Below are positions 38,701 through 46,304 of a stretch of 64,000 bases of DNA, piece after piece. The position numbers and the translations under genes are program-made. Within the stretch, counting starts at the first letter, position 1, and every line of letters starts with the position of its first letter. Source of the DNA: a virus; the IMG/VR virus record IMGVR_UViG_3300042463_000545, positions 1 to 64,000 of that record, one strand, 5' to 3'. The notes beneath the pieces were generated by a model, which worked only from the letters and a program-made list of their open reading frames with translations, ran no database searches and was not told where the DNA came from.

Positions 38701-41407
38701 ATATTATGCATCATTGAAAGATATAATTATCAATCAGTGGGGACAAATCTATTCATACGAAACAATTGATACAGGGTATCAATACATAATTAACTCACCT
38801 AATCCAACCACTACAGTGTTTGGTGGTGATACATTTATTAGCAGATTCGCATTCAAAACAAAGCTTCCATTCTTTATTGATAATAGAGTGAATGCTCCTG
38901 ATGATAGCGACATCTTCTATGATGAGATAGGTAATGTTGCATATCCTAGATACTGGCATTCTGCAAGATCAATTCTCGAGAACTACAGCATTCCTGGACA
39001 AGGAGTGATGGCAAACATCATTTCTTACAAAGCACATAACTTTGATTGTCCTAATGAAGTGGGAACAGATGTGATTGTATCTACATCTACCACCACTACT
39101 AGTAGTACAACTTTCCCTCCAGGTGGATCTGGGGGAGTGACACCAAGTTCAACCGTTACATATTATGACGGTTACTTCTATCTGTTTGCTTATGGTATTC
39201 CAAACTTCTATTGTGAGAGCTCTTACAATCTTGATTTAAGACAAGCATTCAACAATAGAGAAGGAGACTTCTGGCCACATGTTAGTACAGACATTCCAGA
39301 TGACTGGTTGCAGCAGAGCTTTGTTCCTATTGCACAAGACAATACCTACTACTATAATACAACATTCTCAAAGCAAAATAGAGAGAACACATTCACACAC
39401 TTACCTCCTGATTGGGAAGCAAGACTGTGCTTCACAAACTATCCATTCAGAACAATCTATTCTGATGCTCAGAATATCGATGCTGATAACAGAGTGAATA
39501 ACTGGCTTATCTATAGAGCTATTTCTTATTTTGATTTCCCACAAAACTATGGAAATCTTGTAAGCTTAGATGGTATACAGAACAAAGCTATTCTAGCCAG
39601 ATTTGAGAACAAGACATTGATGTACAATAATCTATTGACTATTGATACAAGCAACCCTCAAGCTGCTTATGTAGGTAATCCATTATTGTTCAGAGGTGCT
39701 CCTCCAATTGACTTTGCTGAAACTGATCTTGGATATGTAGGAAGCCAACATAGAATGCTTTTGAAGATTCCTCAAGGTCAAATTATAGTTGATGCAAAAA
39801 GAGGACAAGTGTTCTTGATATCAGGAACAGAGGCAATTGACCTATCTGCATTTGGATCAGGAATGAATAGATTCTTTGTTGAGCATCTACCATTCATGAT
39901 TGACAATAACTTCCCAGATGTAAAGATTGATAATCATTTCAAAGGATTAGGATTACATGGTGTATATGATGCTGTATATGATAGAGTGATTATTACAAAA
40001 CTTGATTATGCACCAAAGTCAAATAACATTCTGTATGATCCAGTTGAACAAAGTTTCTACATCAACAATGTTGTTAATGGTCTAACCATTAGACAAGACA
40101 TTAGTCTTAGTGATGAAGAATACTTCTGTAATGTATCATGGACATTGTCTTTCAACATGAATACAAAGAGTTGGGTAAGCTTTCACAGTTATATTCCAAA
40201 CTTCTATGTTGCTGAAAACAATTTCTTCTATTCTGGACAAAACAACTGCTGTGAAGACTTTGATTTCTTAGTGGGAACGTTGGTTCCAAATCCATCTACC
40301 ACCACTACGACATCAACAAGTACATCTTCTACAACTACAACAACAACTACTGTTGCTCCTTTGCAATGTGACATAACAGCTACAGTTCAGGAGATAAACT
40401 GTTCTCTTGCAGGTGTTGGAGTAATTGTATCTTTAGATTGTATCTTGGTTGGACCAACAACCACTACTACTTCTACATCTACAACCTCCACATCTACAAC
40501 AAGTACAACGTCAACTAGTACTACTAGTACAACCACTAGTACAACAAGTTCTACAACAACTACAACCACTACAGCCGAACCAACAACAACTACAACAACT
40601 ACAACAGGAGAGCCAACAACAACTACTACTACCAGTACAAGTTCTACAACTACCACAACTACCACTCCATCTCCAACAACAACTACTACCACTACACCTG
40701 CACCTCTTACTGCTGAATGTTATATATTAACATCAGCTCCATTTGGTGGATGTACATTTGTATACAAGGATGAAAATGGTGTAACTATAACTTACAACAT
40801 ACCTTCTCAAGACGAGGGCTTATGTTTCACTGCATGTGTTACAGAAGTTATAAGTGATGATTGTGGGTTCTTTGCTCAAGGTGTTGGTTGTCTTGATCCG
40901 CAGTGTGATTGCAGTCCTCCTCCACCTACTACAACAACTACAACAACTACTATTGAACCAACTACAACCACTACTACAACTACAACTTCTGAACCAACTA
41001 CTACAACCACTACAACAGCACCACCGTCTACTACCACTACAAGCACTACAACAAGTGCTCCATATTGTTATGAAATAACAAGTGTTCAAAGTGCTCCTGG
41101 TGAATGTTTTGATTGCCCTGGTTATTTTGCAAGTACAACTGATACGTTTATCACTTTCTACGATGGTTGTGGTGGAACTCAAATAGCAGCCCCATTTGAT
41201 ATAAATGTGACCGCAAATTATAGCGATGCTTCAACACAAAGTACATTTATATCTTCAGGAACTAGTGGTAGTGTATTGATTGCTACAAGTGATATTCAGT
41301 GTGTGTCAGCTCCTACATGTGGTGAAACTGCAAGTCCAACATTTGTAAGTGCAAGTGTAATACCTGTAACAGGAAGTATTAGTGAATGTTGTGGGGGGCC
41401 ATCTTAA
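35777..41407 (+). CDS. Giant tail tube/muzzle (stabilisation) protein with modular C-terminus
   Basis: 1876 residues. The first 1,500 are a beta-rich body with propeller-like strands (LRVPEGFVVIGEHLIVEKNKHIFFITN, EIYWTDGYNPRRYLDIDD), as in tail-tubular-protein-B / P22 gp10-type hubs and the crAss-like muzzle. Residues about 1,500-1,876 are small Cys-containing domains separated by Thr-rich linkers (for example CYILTSAPFGGCTFVYKD, CYEITSVQSAPGECFDCP). A small Thr linker with PPGGSGG also interrupts the body near residue 1,110. The C-terminal modules are probably exposed adhesins. TTPB function is inferred from gene order and body architecture. Confidence 0.75.
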   Translation: MADELDKIKQIINGDQGNVRQEYNNATTGLNLDQSLNQIQKGRLTYALNAAVENFDSNSVNYQNESGNEFCLRVPEGFVVIGEHLIVEKNKHIFFITNPSTGDSQIGYMDNNDCVYRVLVNAPCLNFNINYPIHKVVHRITNCNTEIYWTDGYNPRRYLDIDDIPKILRSGSPLCSPIYTDDLDCNQLKLQPNFNIPEIVITDVVSGGNLISGTYQFAIQYSDPAGNPFTSYYSVTNPTPIADEFITSVNFNYPVGKSIVVTIDNLDTTGQFEYFNLAVIKTINGVSSVDLVGTYFIDNSIRQITYTGQSTIILDIADIFEKFPFYEIAQDLTAVQDVLVWDQLTSIDRINYQQIASQITFQWESWRIPPTENYANEINATNLRGYLRDEVYAFEIVFLLKNGKQTDGFHIPGRAITSYEQLLPRIPDTDPDFIGNPDPVTHDSPYWKIYNTASVTGFSPEYSTNDAYKGPYQFGEFAYWESAEEYPCNTDVWGNLAGQKIRHHKFPDVNISPIYESKVFSTPQTMVMGNDAVFPIGVKLDPSQILNLIQVSNLTDDQKADIVGFKIVRGDRSVNKSIVAKGILRNVGEYQREEQSFYFPNYPYNDLNEDPFLTTTNNAYQSECKPFDIIITSLGTDPITGVPLARIQYYACENNRLVYKDYTSIQDDQICSVGKPTIIIGQGEVGYADYDVYELDAPFGATFTASYDDRFLGPTTLSVGDTADIVEVVADTAVICIASCADAQIRRIRQVRSGADCGGTTLLDGFKDENRYRQIFNSPETSFGQPFLADILKLESVMFGTGKAHFVEVRDNAKYKLLSEAAQKAALDSSARLGGITTPFSATAMFTAYQSYLTIYINGITRRNYAYSFNSIGDYNYGVGVPDNQRIKQRELDISRYLIPGVQAVGDDLPINNWNRESSVFVKTNIDTTALPYPSQSPNMLSGTTSIVSDRSRFTISEIGNCGTPAKEEPIQVVSYYASLKDIIINQWGQIYSYETIDTGYQYIINSPNPTTTVFGGDTFISRFAFKTKLPFFIDNRVNAPDDSDIFYDEIGNVAYPRYWHSARSILENYSIPGQGVMANIISYKAHNFDCPNEVGTDVIVSTSTTTTSSTTFPPGGSGGVTPSSTVTYYDGYFYLFAYGIPNFYCESSYNLDLRQAFNNREGDFWPHVSTDIPDDWLQQSFVPIAQDNTYYYNTTFSKQNRENTFTHLPPDWEARLCFTNYPFRTIYSDAQNIDADNRVNNWLIYRAISYFDFPQNYGNLVSLDGIQNKAILARFENKTLMYNNLLTIDTSNPQAAYVGNPLLFRGAPPIDFAETDLGYVGSQHRMLLKIPQGQIIVDAKRGQVFLISGTEAIDLSAFGSGMNRFFVEHLPFMIDNNFPDVKIDNHFKGLGLHGVYDAVYDRVIITKLDYAPKSNNILYDPVEQSFYINNVVNGLTIRQDISLSDEEYFCNVSWTLSFNMNTKSWVSFHSYIPNFYVAENNFFYSGQNNCCEDFDFLVGTLVPNPSTTTTTSTSTSSTTTTTTTVAPLQCDITATVQEINCSLAGVGVIVSLDCILVGPTTTTTSTSTTSTSTTSTTSTSTTSTTTSTTSSTTTTTTTAEPTTTTTTTTGEPTTTTTTSTSSTTTTTTTPSPTTTTTTTPAPLTAECYILTSAPFGGCTFVYKDENGVTITYNIPSQDEGLCFTACVTEVISDDCGFFAQGVGCLDPQCDCSPPPPTTTTTTTTIEPTTTTTTTTTSEPTTTTTTTAPPSTTTTSTTTSAPYCYEITSVQSAPGECFDCPGYFASTTDTFITFYDGCGGTQIAAPFDINVTANYSDASTQSTFISSGTSGSVLIATSDIQCVSAPTCGETASPTFVSASVIPVTGSISECCGGPS
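40294..41057 (+). repeat. Low-complexity ACA/ACT repeat tracts coding for poly-Thr linkers
   Basis: Three tracts within the giant tail gene (about 40294-40353, 40454-40698 and 40926-41055) consist of short A/C-rich codons for Thr, with some Ser and Pro, in near-periodic ACAACT/ACTACA order. They flank two Cys-containing domains. The synonymous mix (ACA/ACT/ACC) means it is not a pure microsatellite, but it offers long homology with similar tracts at 30415-30470, 32886-32955, 33419-33450 and 41667-41690, and so a route for recombination. Confidence 0.8.
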
Positions 41408-41444
41408 AATAAAATAAATAAGCAATAGCGTTAAAATTTGAAAC

Positions 41445-41900
41445 ATGACTATAACAATAACATTGAGCGCAGCTGGGGTAGATACAGGCCCATTTAGCCT
41501 CTTCTCTGATATAGATGGATACACTACAGCGTTTGTAACAGGTGTGTCTAGAACAGCTCTTTTAGCTGGATATACAACAACTTTAGCTCCTGTAGGAACT
41601 ACAATTGTTCGTGTGAAGTCCACTGGCTTATGTAGTAATTATATAGACATAACTCTTACATTTCCTACAACTACTACAACAACAAGTACATGTCCTACAT
41701 ATTATCAACTTGCAGGATGTGATCCAGCGGATAATGCATTTACATTGATTCAGCCAACTCTTGGTGCAGGTCAACAGTATGTTCTTCCTGGTTCACCAGT
41801 TAAGTATTATACATACACAGGAGCTAGTATAACAAGTTGTATTGCTCCAGGTACATATGACGCTTCGATTCAACAAACATTAAATATTGGATGCCCATAA
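41445..41900 (+). CDS. GPF-module protein with second domain (151 aa)
   Basis: Residues 1-75 (TITLSAAGVDTGPFSLFSDIDGYTTAF...LLAGYTTT...GTTIVRVKSTGLCSNYIDITL) are close to the gene at 33209. Then a short Thr linker and a second domain with C-x-Y-Y motifs (CPTYYQLAGCDPAD, VKYYTYTGASITSCIAPGTY). Likely a small exposed virion protein next to the giant tail protein, whose C-terminal domains it resembles in style. Confidence 0.6.
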   Translation: MTITITLSAAGVDTGPFSLFSDIDGYTTAFVTGVSRTALLAGYTTTLAPVGTTIVRVKSTGLCSNYIDITLTFPTTTTTTSTCPTYYQLAGCDPADNAFTLIQPTLGAGQQYVLPGSPVKYYTYTGASITSCIAPGTYDASIQQTLNIGCP

Positions 41901-41901
41901 C

Positions 41902-42768
41902 ATGTCAAAGACTATCACTATAAAGCTAACAAAGACAGGCCCTAACTCAGGGCCTTTCACCATTACAGATGCGTATGGGAATATTATTGCCTCAGGTATA
42001 ACACTTTCTGAAGTGACTACAGGTATTAGTTTCATTGTAGATGATAGTGTTGACTTGATTACAATTACATCTGAAGGAAAGTGTGCATATCAAAAATCAT
42101 TTGCTGTTACAACCATTACACAGGATCAATATCAAAACACTCCTTTAGAAACTATTCAAACAGCCTGTTTATGGAGACATCTTAATAATCATGCTATTTA
42201 TAATATATTCTATGGAAACATAGAACCATATATTATTGAATATCCTTTTGCATATCAATACCAAGATGAAATCTTACAGAATGTAAAGGATTACACCAAG
42301 GTGTATAAATACTTTAATGATCCTTATGGTATATCAAATGATGTGTCAAGAATAGAACTTGACAATGTTTGGTTTAATAAAGCTGTTCTTTACAATGGGC
42401 AACAGTCTACAGGTGTGCTTGAACTTGTGCCAAAACCAATCAATAATTTGAAATCCTACTTACAATATCCTATATTAAATGCTGAAAGCAAGACTATTAC
42501 ATTTACTAAGAGTGATAACTTCTATCAGTATAATACATTCTGGTCTGTAGTGAAAGACAAGAGCATACCACTATTTGTAAGAACATGTCAATCACTTTCT
42601 CTTGATAAAGAAGTGAATCAAATCAACATGGACTATGGATCAAGATCATTTAAGAAAGAACCTCTCAGAGCTAAAGAATTGAAAATCAGACACATTCTTG
42701 ATAATAAATCAGACGCTCATTTAGTTTCACAATTCATTATAGCTCCAGCACAAATCTCGTACAAGTAA
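41902..42768 (+). CDS. Virion protein with N-terminal GPF module (288 aa)
   Basis: Start at 41902 (MSKTITIKLTKTGPNSGPFTI), just after the previous stop at 41898-41900. Residues 1-70 are a third GPF-type module (VDLITITSEGKCAYQKSF). The rest is a beta-rich body (YPFAYQYQDEILQNVKDYTKVYKYFNDPYG, FWSVVKDKSIPLFVRTCQSL), ending ELKIRHILDNKSDAHLVSQFIIAPAQISYK. Probably a tail or fibre-attachment component associated with the hub; family not identified. Confidence 0.55.
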   Translation: MSKTITIKLTKTGPNSGPFTITDAYGNIIASGITLSEVTTGISFIVDDSVDLITITSEGKCAYQKSFAVTTITQDQYQNTPLETIQTACLWRHLNNHAIYNIFYGNIEPYIIEYPFAYQYQDEILQNVKDYTKVYKYFNDPYGISNDVSRIELDNVWFNKAVLYNGQQSTGVLELVPKPINNLKSYLQYPILNAESKTITFTKSDNFYQYNTFWSVVKDKSIPLFVRTCQSLSLDKEVNQINMDYGSRSFKKEPLRAKELKIRHILDNKSDAHLVSQFIIAPAQISYK

Positions 42769-42769
42769 T

Positions 42770-45700
42770 ATGAAAGGATGGTTAGATAACTTTGGCAAAG
42801 CAGACAACGCTAATGACTCAAACGTTAGCCTTCCTGAAGGCTTTGTTGGACTAGGATATAACACAAAAGGAAGAAACTATTCTCCCGCATGGGGAGGACA
42901 GTTTGCTATGGGAGGTTCTATTCCTGGTTCTGTAGGATTCACATACGCACGTACAGGAAGCACACCATCAAATGGTAAGTATGCAAAGAAGACAATGGCT
43001 TCTGCACAGAATGGTCAAGAAATGAAATTCTATCAGAATGGGTTGGATTGGAAACCAAAGAGTATGCAGAATGGTGGAGAAGAGATATATGAAGGTCGAG
43101 AACTTCCTGAGTTTGTTGTAGAGGGTAAGGATGAGCGTATGAGAGAAGCCATGTCTCAGGGAATGGCAAAATTCTATGGACATGTTGGTGAGTTGATGGG
43201 TGCTCCACAAAAGGAGGCAATGCAATTGATTACAGGAAAAGAACAAACACCTTCTGAGGCGTGGGGATTCCAAAAACCTGGTGGTTGGTTAGATAGCTAT
43301 TCATCATTTGGAAAGAACCTTTCTAATTTTGGAATGGATGCTCTTGGAGATCCATTGAATGCTGTACCTGGTGTAGGATTAGCTGATGACGTTTTTAAAC
43401 TAAGTGTAAAAAACGTTGGTAAAAACCTCACTGAAAATCTTGGAAAGGGAATTGGTAAAAGAGCTATCTTACAAGCACCATCTCCTCAAATGATGGCAGA
43501 TAATGTATTAGCCTCAGCCACTCCTAACGCATCAGATGTAACTAATAAAAAACTTCGATTTGCAGAATTAAATCATCCTCAAATGGATTTGCTTCAAGAA
43601 TTAAAGCAAAAAACCATTGATAGACTTGATACTCCAGAGGGCAGAAGAAGACTTCAGTACATGATAAATAAAAACTTTGGAAGAAGTCATAAAGCTTGGG
43701 GAAAACCAGTAGAAAGTTGGGGAGAATTCTTCTCAGAGGGTTTGAAAAATTTTGAACTTAGTGGTTACAAAAAGCTAACACCTGAAGATATTATTGAGGA
43801 ATTTAGAAACTTAAAGTTTGTTGAAAGTGATGATCTTTTGAGATTTGATAAAGAAAATGCATTTGCAGCTCGTGAAGGAGGATATGATCCTGGTTCATTT
43901 CCTGTAATGTACGTGGGTCAAAATCTTACTCCCAAAGATATAATGCATATATTTCCACATGAGATTAGTCACCACCTTCAAAGAAACAGTCGCAGAGTAA
44001 CAAATCTTGATGATCAACTTTCTAAGCTAAAATTAAAAAAACAACAAAGCTCACTTGATTTAGATCCTTCAGAAGAAATATTGGAAGATGCTGATTTTTC
44101 AAAAATAAGCCAAGGTTGGGGATATGGTTTTGATCCATCTCTTGATTACTTTCTTACAGGTAGTGGAGGAATGGAGAAACTACCTTATGCTGCTGAGATT
44201 AGAGAAAGTTTATTGCGTAGAGGAAAAATAAAAGATTACTATGATGAGATAACCCCTCAAATGATAGAGGACCATTATGATCTTTACAATAAAACAGGAG
44301 GTAGTAAATACAAACTAAGATTGTATGAGATTATGGAAAAAAATCCTAAGAATTTCAAAATCTTGAGTGAAACTTTAAATAAACTTCCTGCTGTAACTTT
44401 ACCAGTTGCTGGAGGTGCAGCTGCTGTAACATCTACATTAAATCAAAATCAACCAGTACAGAAGCAAAAGAATGGTGGTATAACTAAAGACAATAGAGGA
44501 TATTGGAATCCAGACAACTGGGGACAGCCTGTTGAAATAGATTCTAACATGATTACAATGCAAGGTGTTTACGAACCTCTTCTTGGAATCTCTGACACTG
44601 GTGATACAAAGCTTATGCAACCAGGAAAGAATTACAAGTTCAATGGTAAAAAGGTTACAGAGTTTCCTGTTGCACAAACAGGGAAAGATACTCCTGCTCA
44701 ACAAGAAGTTTCAAGACAAGATTACTTGTCCAAATTCAATATGTATGATGATGTTTTGAAATCAAAAAACTACACCACTCCATATTACAAAGACAATAAT
44801 ATCGACACCTCTGAGGGAGATATGAATTGTATAAATGGAGTTTGTTATATGGTTTCAAATATTGCAGGTGTGAAGTTTGACAAAGGTCAGACTAAAGATA
44901 CATACACTGGAAATGCAACATTTGCAGACAATGCAATGGACGAAGGATATTACAGATCTAATCCTGAGAAGGAAGGATTTGGTGTAGGTGATATATTTCA
45001 ATATGCTAGAAAAAAGGGTAGCATGGGTTCACGTTTTCCTGGGGAAGTTGATTTTAGAAATGAAAATGATCTTTATCCAAATCATGCAGTGTTGATTGTT
45101 AATGAATTTGTAAAGGATGGAAAAAAGTATTTTAAGGTTGCGAACAACTCAGGTGGAGACAAAGTCGAAATTGAAGATTTATCTGAATCTGAATTGATGA
45201 ACAGATATAAGAAGGGGTATAAAACTTTTGATGGAGGAATCACATATCGATATGATCCAGATAAAGTAACATCTATAAAAAAGGAGAACCAAGACAAGAT
45301 CAATGTATTAAAAGGTAAAAATCCTTATTCTGGTCAATATTCAAAATTTGATACTTCAAACTTAACTTTCTTTAATAATAAAGTAGATGGATTGAATGTT
45401 AAAAATGAATTGGCTCCAGACAAAAATTTACAAAGATATGCAGATGTATATAAGACTGTCTACAATGATCTTGGTAAAGGTTCTAACATGCCAATTGATT
45501 CGTTCAATAAATTAATAATGAATCAGATAGGTATTGCTGGGCAAGAAACTAAATTTGGTAAACTTGCATCTAATCCAAAAGATATTGTTCCAGACAGTCT
45601 TTTACCCTATGCGAGAAGAGTTAGAGAAATCTATGATTACAATTTTGGTGAAGAAGATAATTGGAAAAAGGACTATTGGGATAAGAACGCTGATAATGTT

Positions 45701-46303
45701 CAAAAAGAATTTAGCTCATATCAAGACTTTGTAAAAAGCCTTGACTCTGAAGGTTCTGATTATAATCCGTACAGAACACCTAGAAGTATTGGTGAATTCC
45801 AACAAAAAGACTTATCTCAAAGAGGTAACTTCTATAAATACGATTTAGATTCTTTCGAAGGCCAGGTTAAATCTTCATTGGCATTAGCTGTCGACAACTA
45901 CCATAAATTGAAGGCTAAGTATCCAGATCTTTCTGAAGACCAGATTATTGATTTGACAACCTTGATGCATAATGCCCCAGGAAAAGCACTTGAGCCAAGA
46001 TTTGTAAATTACTACTTGAAAAGAAATGATGTTGATTATATTGACAAAGTGAAAGGTTTTGCACCAAAATCATTTGGAAAAGATCAATCTAAAAATGAAA
46101 AGATTGAATGGAAAACAGAGAAGATATCTCCAGAAGAGGCTAAGTCAATAGCTGACTATGTTAAATCTTTACCTAAGACCAAACGAAATGGTGGTGACGT
46201 GGGAATCAATCAATTAGATGCCCAACCAATGAAAAAATTAAATCAATTACTTAACTTTACAAATAACCCAGACAAAGATAACTGGCTGGATAAATACAAC
46301 TGA
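42770..46303 (+). CDS. Multidomain virion protein: HEISH metallopeptidase, cysteine-amidase-like and lytic-transglycosylase-like domains
   Basis: 1177 residues. N-terminal Gly-rich stretch with IYEGRELPEF (about 106-115). A zincin-like motif HEISH at 397-401 sits in a helical context (DIMHIFPHEISHHLQRN). An NlpC/CHAP-like domain about 680-800 has C687 or C692 (NCINGVCYMV), H772 (NHAVLIV) and NNSGG near 795. A lysozyme/SLT-like domain begins near 915 with the likely catalytic E926 (GIAGQETKFG) and IGEFQQKD as the usual GxxQ element. The order fits a protein ejected early that opens the peptidoglycan. Domain calls are by motif only. Confidence 0.7.
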   Translation: MKGWLDNFGKADNANDSNVSLPEGFVGLGYNTKGRNYSPAWGGQFAMGGSIPGSVGFTYARTGSTPSNGKYAKKTMASAQNGQEMKFYQNGLDWKPKSMQNGGEEIYEGRELPEFVVEGKDERMREAMSQGMAKFYGHVGELMGAPQKEAMQLITGKEQTPSEAWGFQKPGGWLDSYSSFGKNLSNFGMDALGDPLNAVPGVGLADDVFKLSVKNVGKNLTENLGKGIGKRAILQAPSPQMMADNVLASATPNASDVTNKKLRFAELNHPQMDLLQELKQKTIDRLDTPEGRRRLQYMINKNFGRSHKAWGKPVESWGEFFSEGLKNFELSGYKKLTPEDIIEEFRNLKFVESDDLLRFDKENAFAAREGGYDPGSFPVMYVGQNLTPKDIMHIFPHEISHHLQRNSRRVTNLDDQLSKLKLKKQQSSLDLDPSEEILEDADFSKISQGWGYGFDPSLDYFLTGSGGMEKLPYAAEIRESLLRRGKIKDYYDEITPQMIEDHYDLYNKTGGSKYKLRLYEIMEKNPKNFKILSETLNKLPAVTLPVAGGAAAVTSTLNQNQPVQKQKNGGITKDNRGYWNPDNWGQPVEIDSNMITMQGVYEPLLGISDTGDTKLMQPGKNYKFNGKKVTEFPVAQTGKDTPAQQEVSRQDYLSKFNMYDDVLKSKNYTTPYYKDNNIDTSEGDMNCINGVCYMVSNIAGVKFDKGQTKDTYTGNATFADNAMDEGYYRSNPEKEGFGVGDIFQYARKKGSMGSRFPGEVDFRNENDLYPNHAVLIVNEFVKDGKKYFKVANNSGGDKVEIEDLSESELMNRYKKGYKTFDGGITYRYDPDKVTSIKKENQDKINVLKGKNPYSGQYSKFDTSNLTFFNNKVDGLNVKNELAPDKNLQRYADVYKTVYNDLGKGSNMPIDSFNKLIMNQIGIAGQETKFGKLASNPKDIVPDSLLPYARRVREIYDYNFGEEDNWKKDYWDKNADNVQKEFSSYQDFVKSLDSEGSDYNPYRTPRSIGEFQQKDLSQRGNFYKYDLDSFEGQVKSSLALAVDNYHKLKAKYPDLSEDQIIDLTTLMHNAPGKALEPRFVNYYLKRNDVDYIDKVKGFAPKSFGKDQSKNEKIEWKTEKISPEEAKSIADYVKSLPKTKRNGGDVGINQLDAQPMKKLNQLLNFTNNPDKDNWLDKYN

Positions 46304-46304
46304 T

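Noticed and set aside
30286-40692. Minus-strand frames rich in Val (30286-30471 and 40387-40692)
   Set aside because: They are the antisense of ACA/ACT threonine repeats, which read as GTT/GTG/GTA on the other strand; composition is an artefact.
40294-41057. Short-period repeats that could be mistaken for a CRISPR array
   Set aside because: No constant repeat with unique spacers; the period is 3-6 bases and the tract is coding.
42939-43273. Minus-strand frames opposite the 1177-residue protein
   Set aside because: They lie wholly inside a long, well supported plus-strand gene and have no leader.
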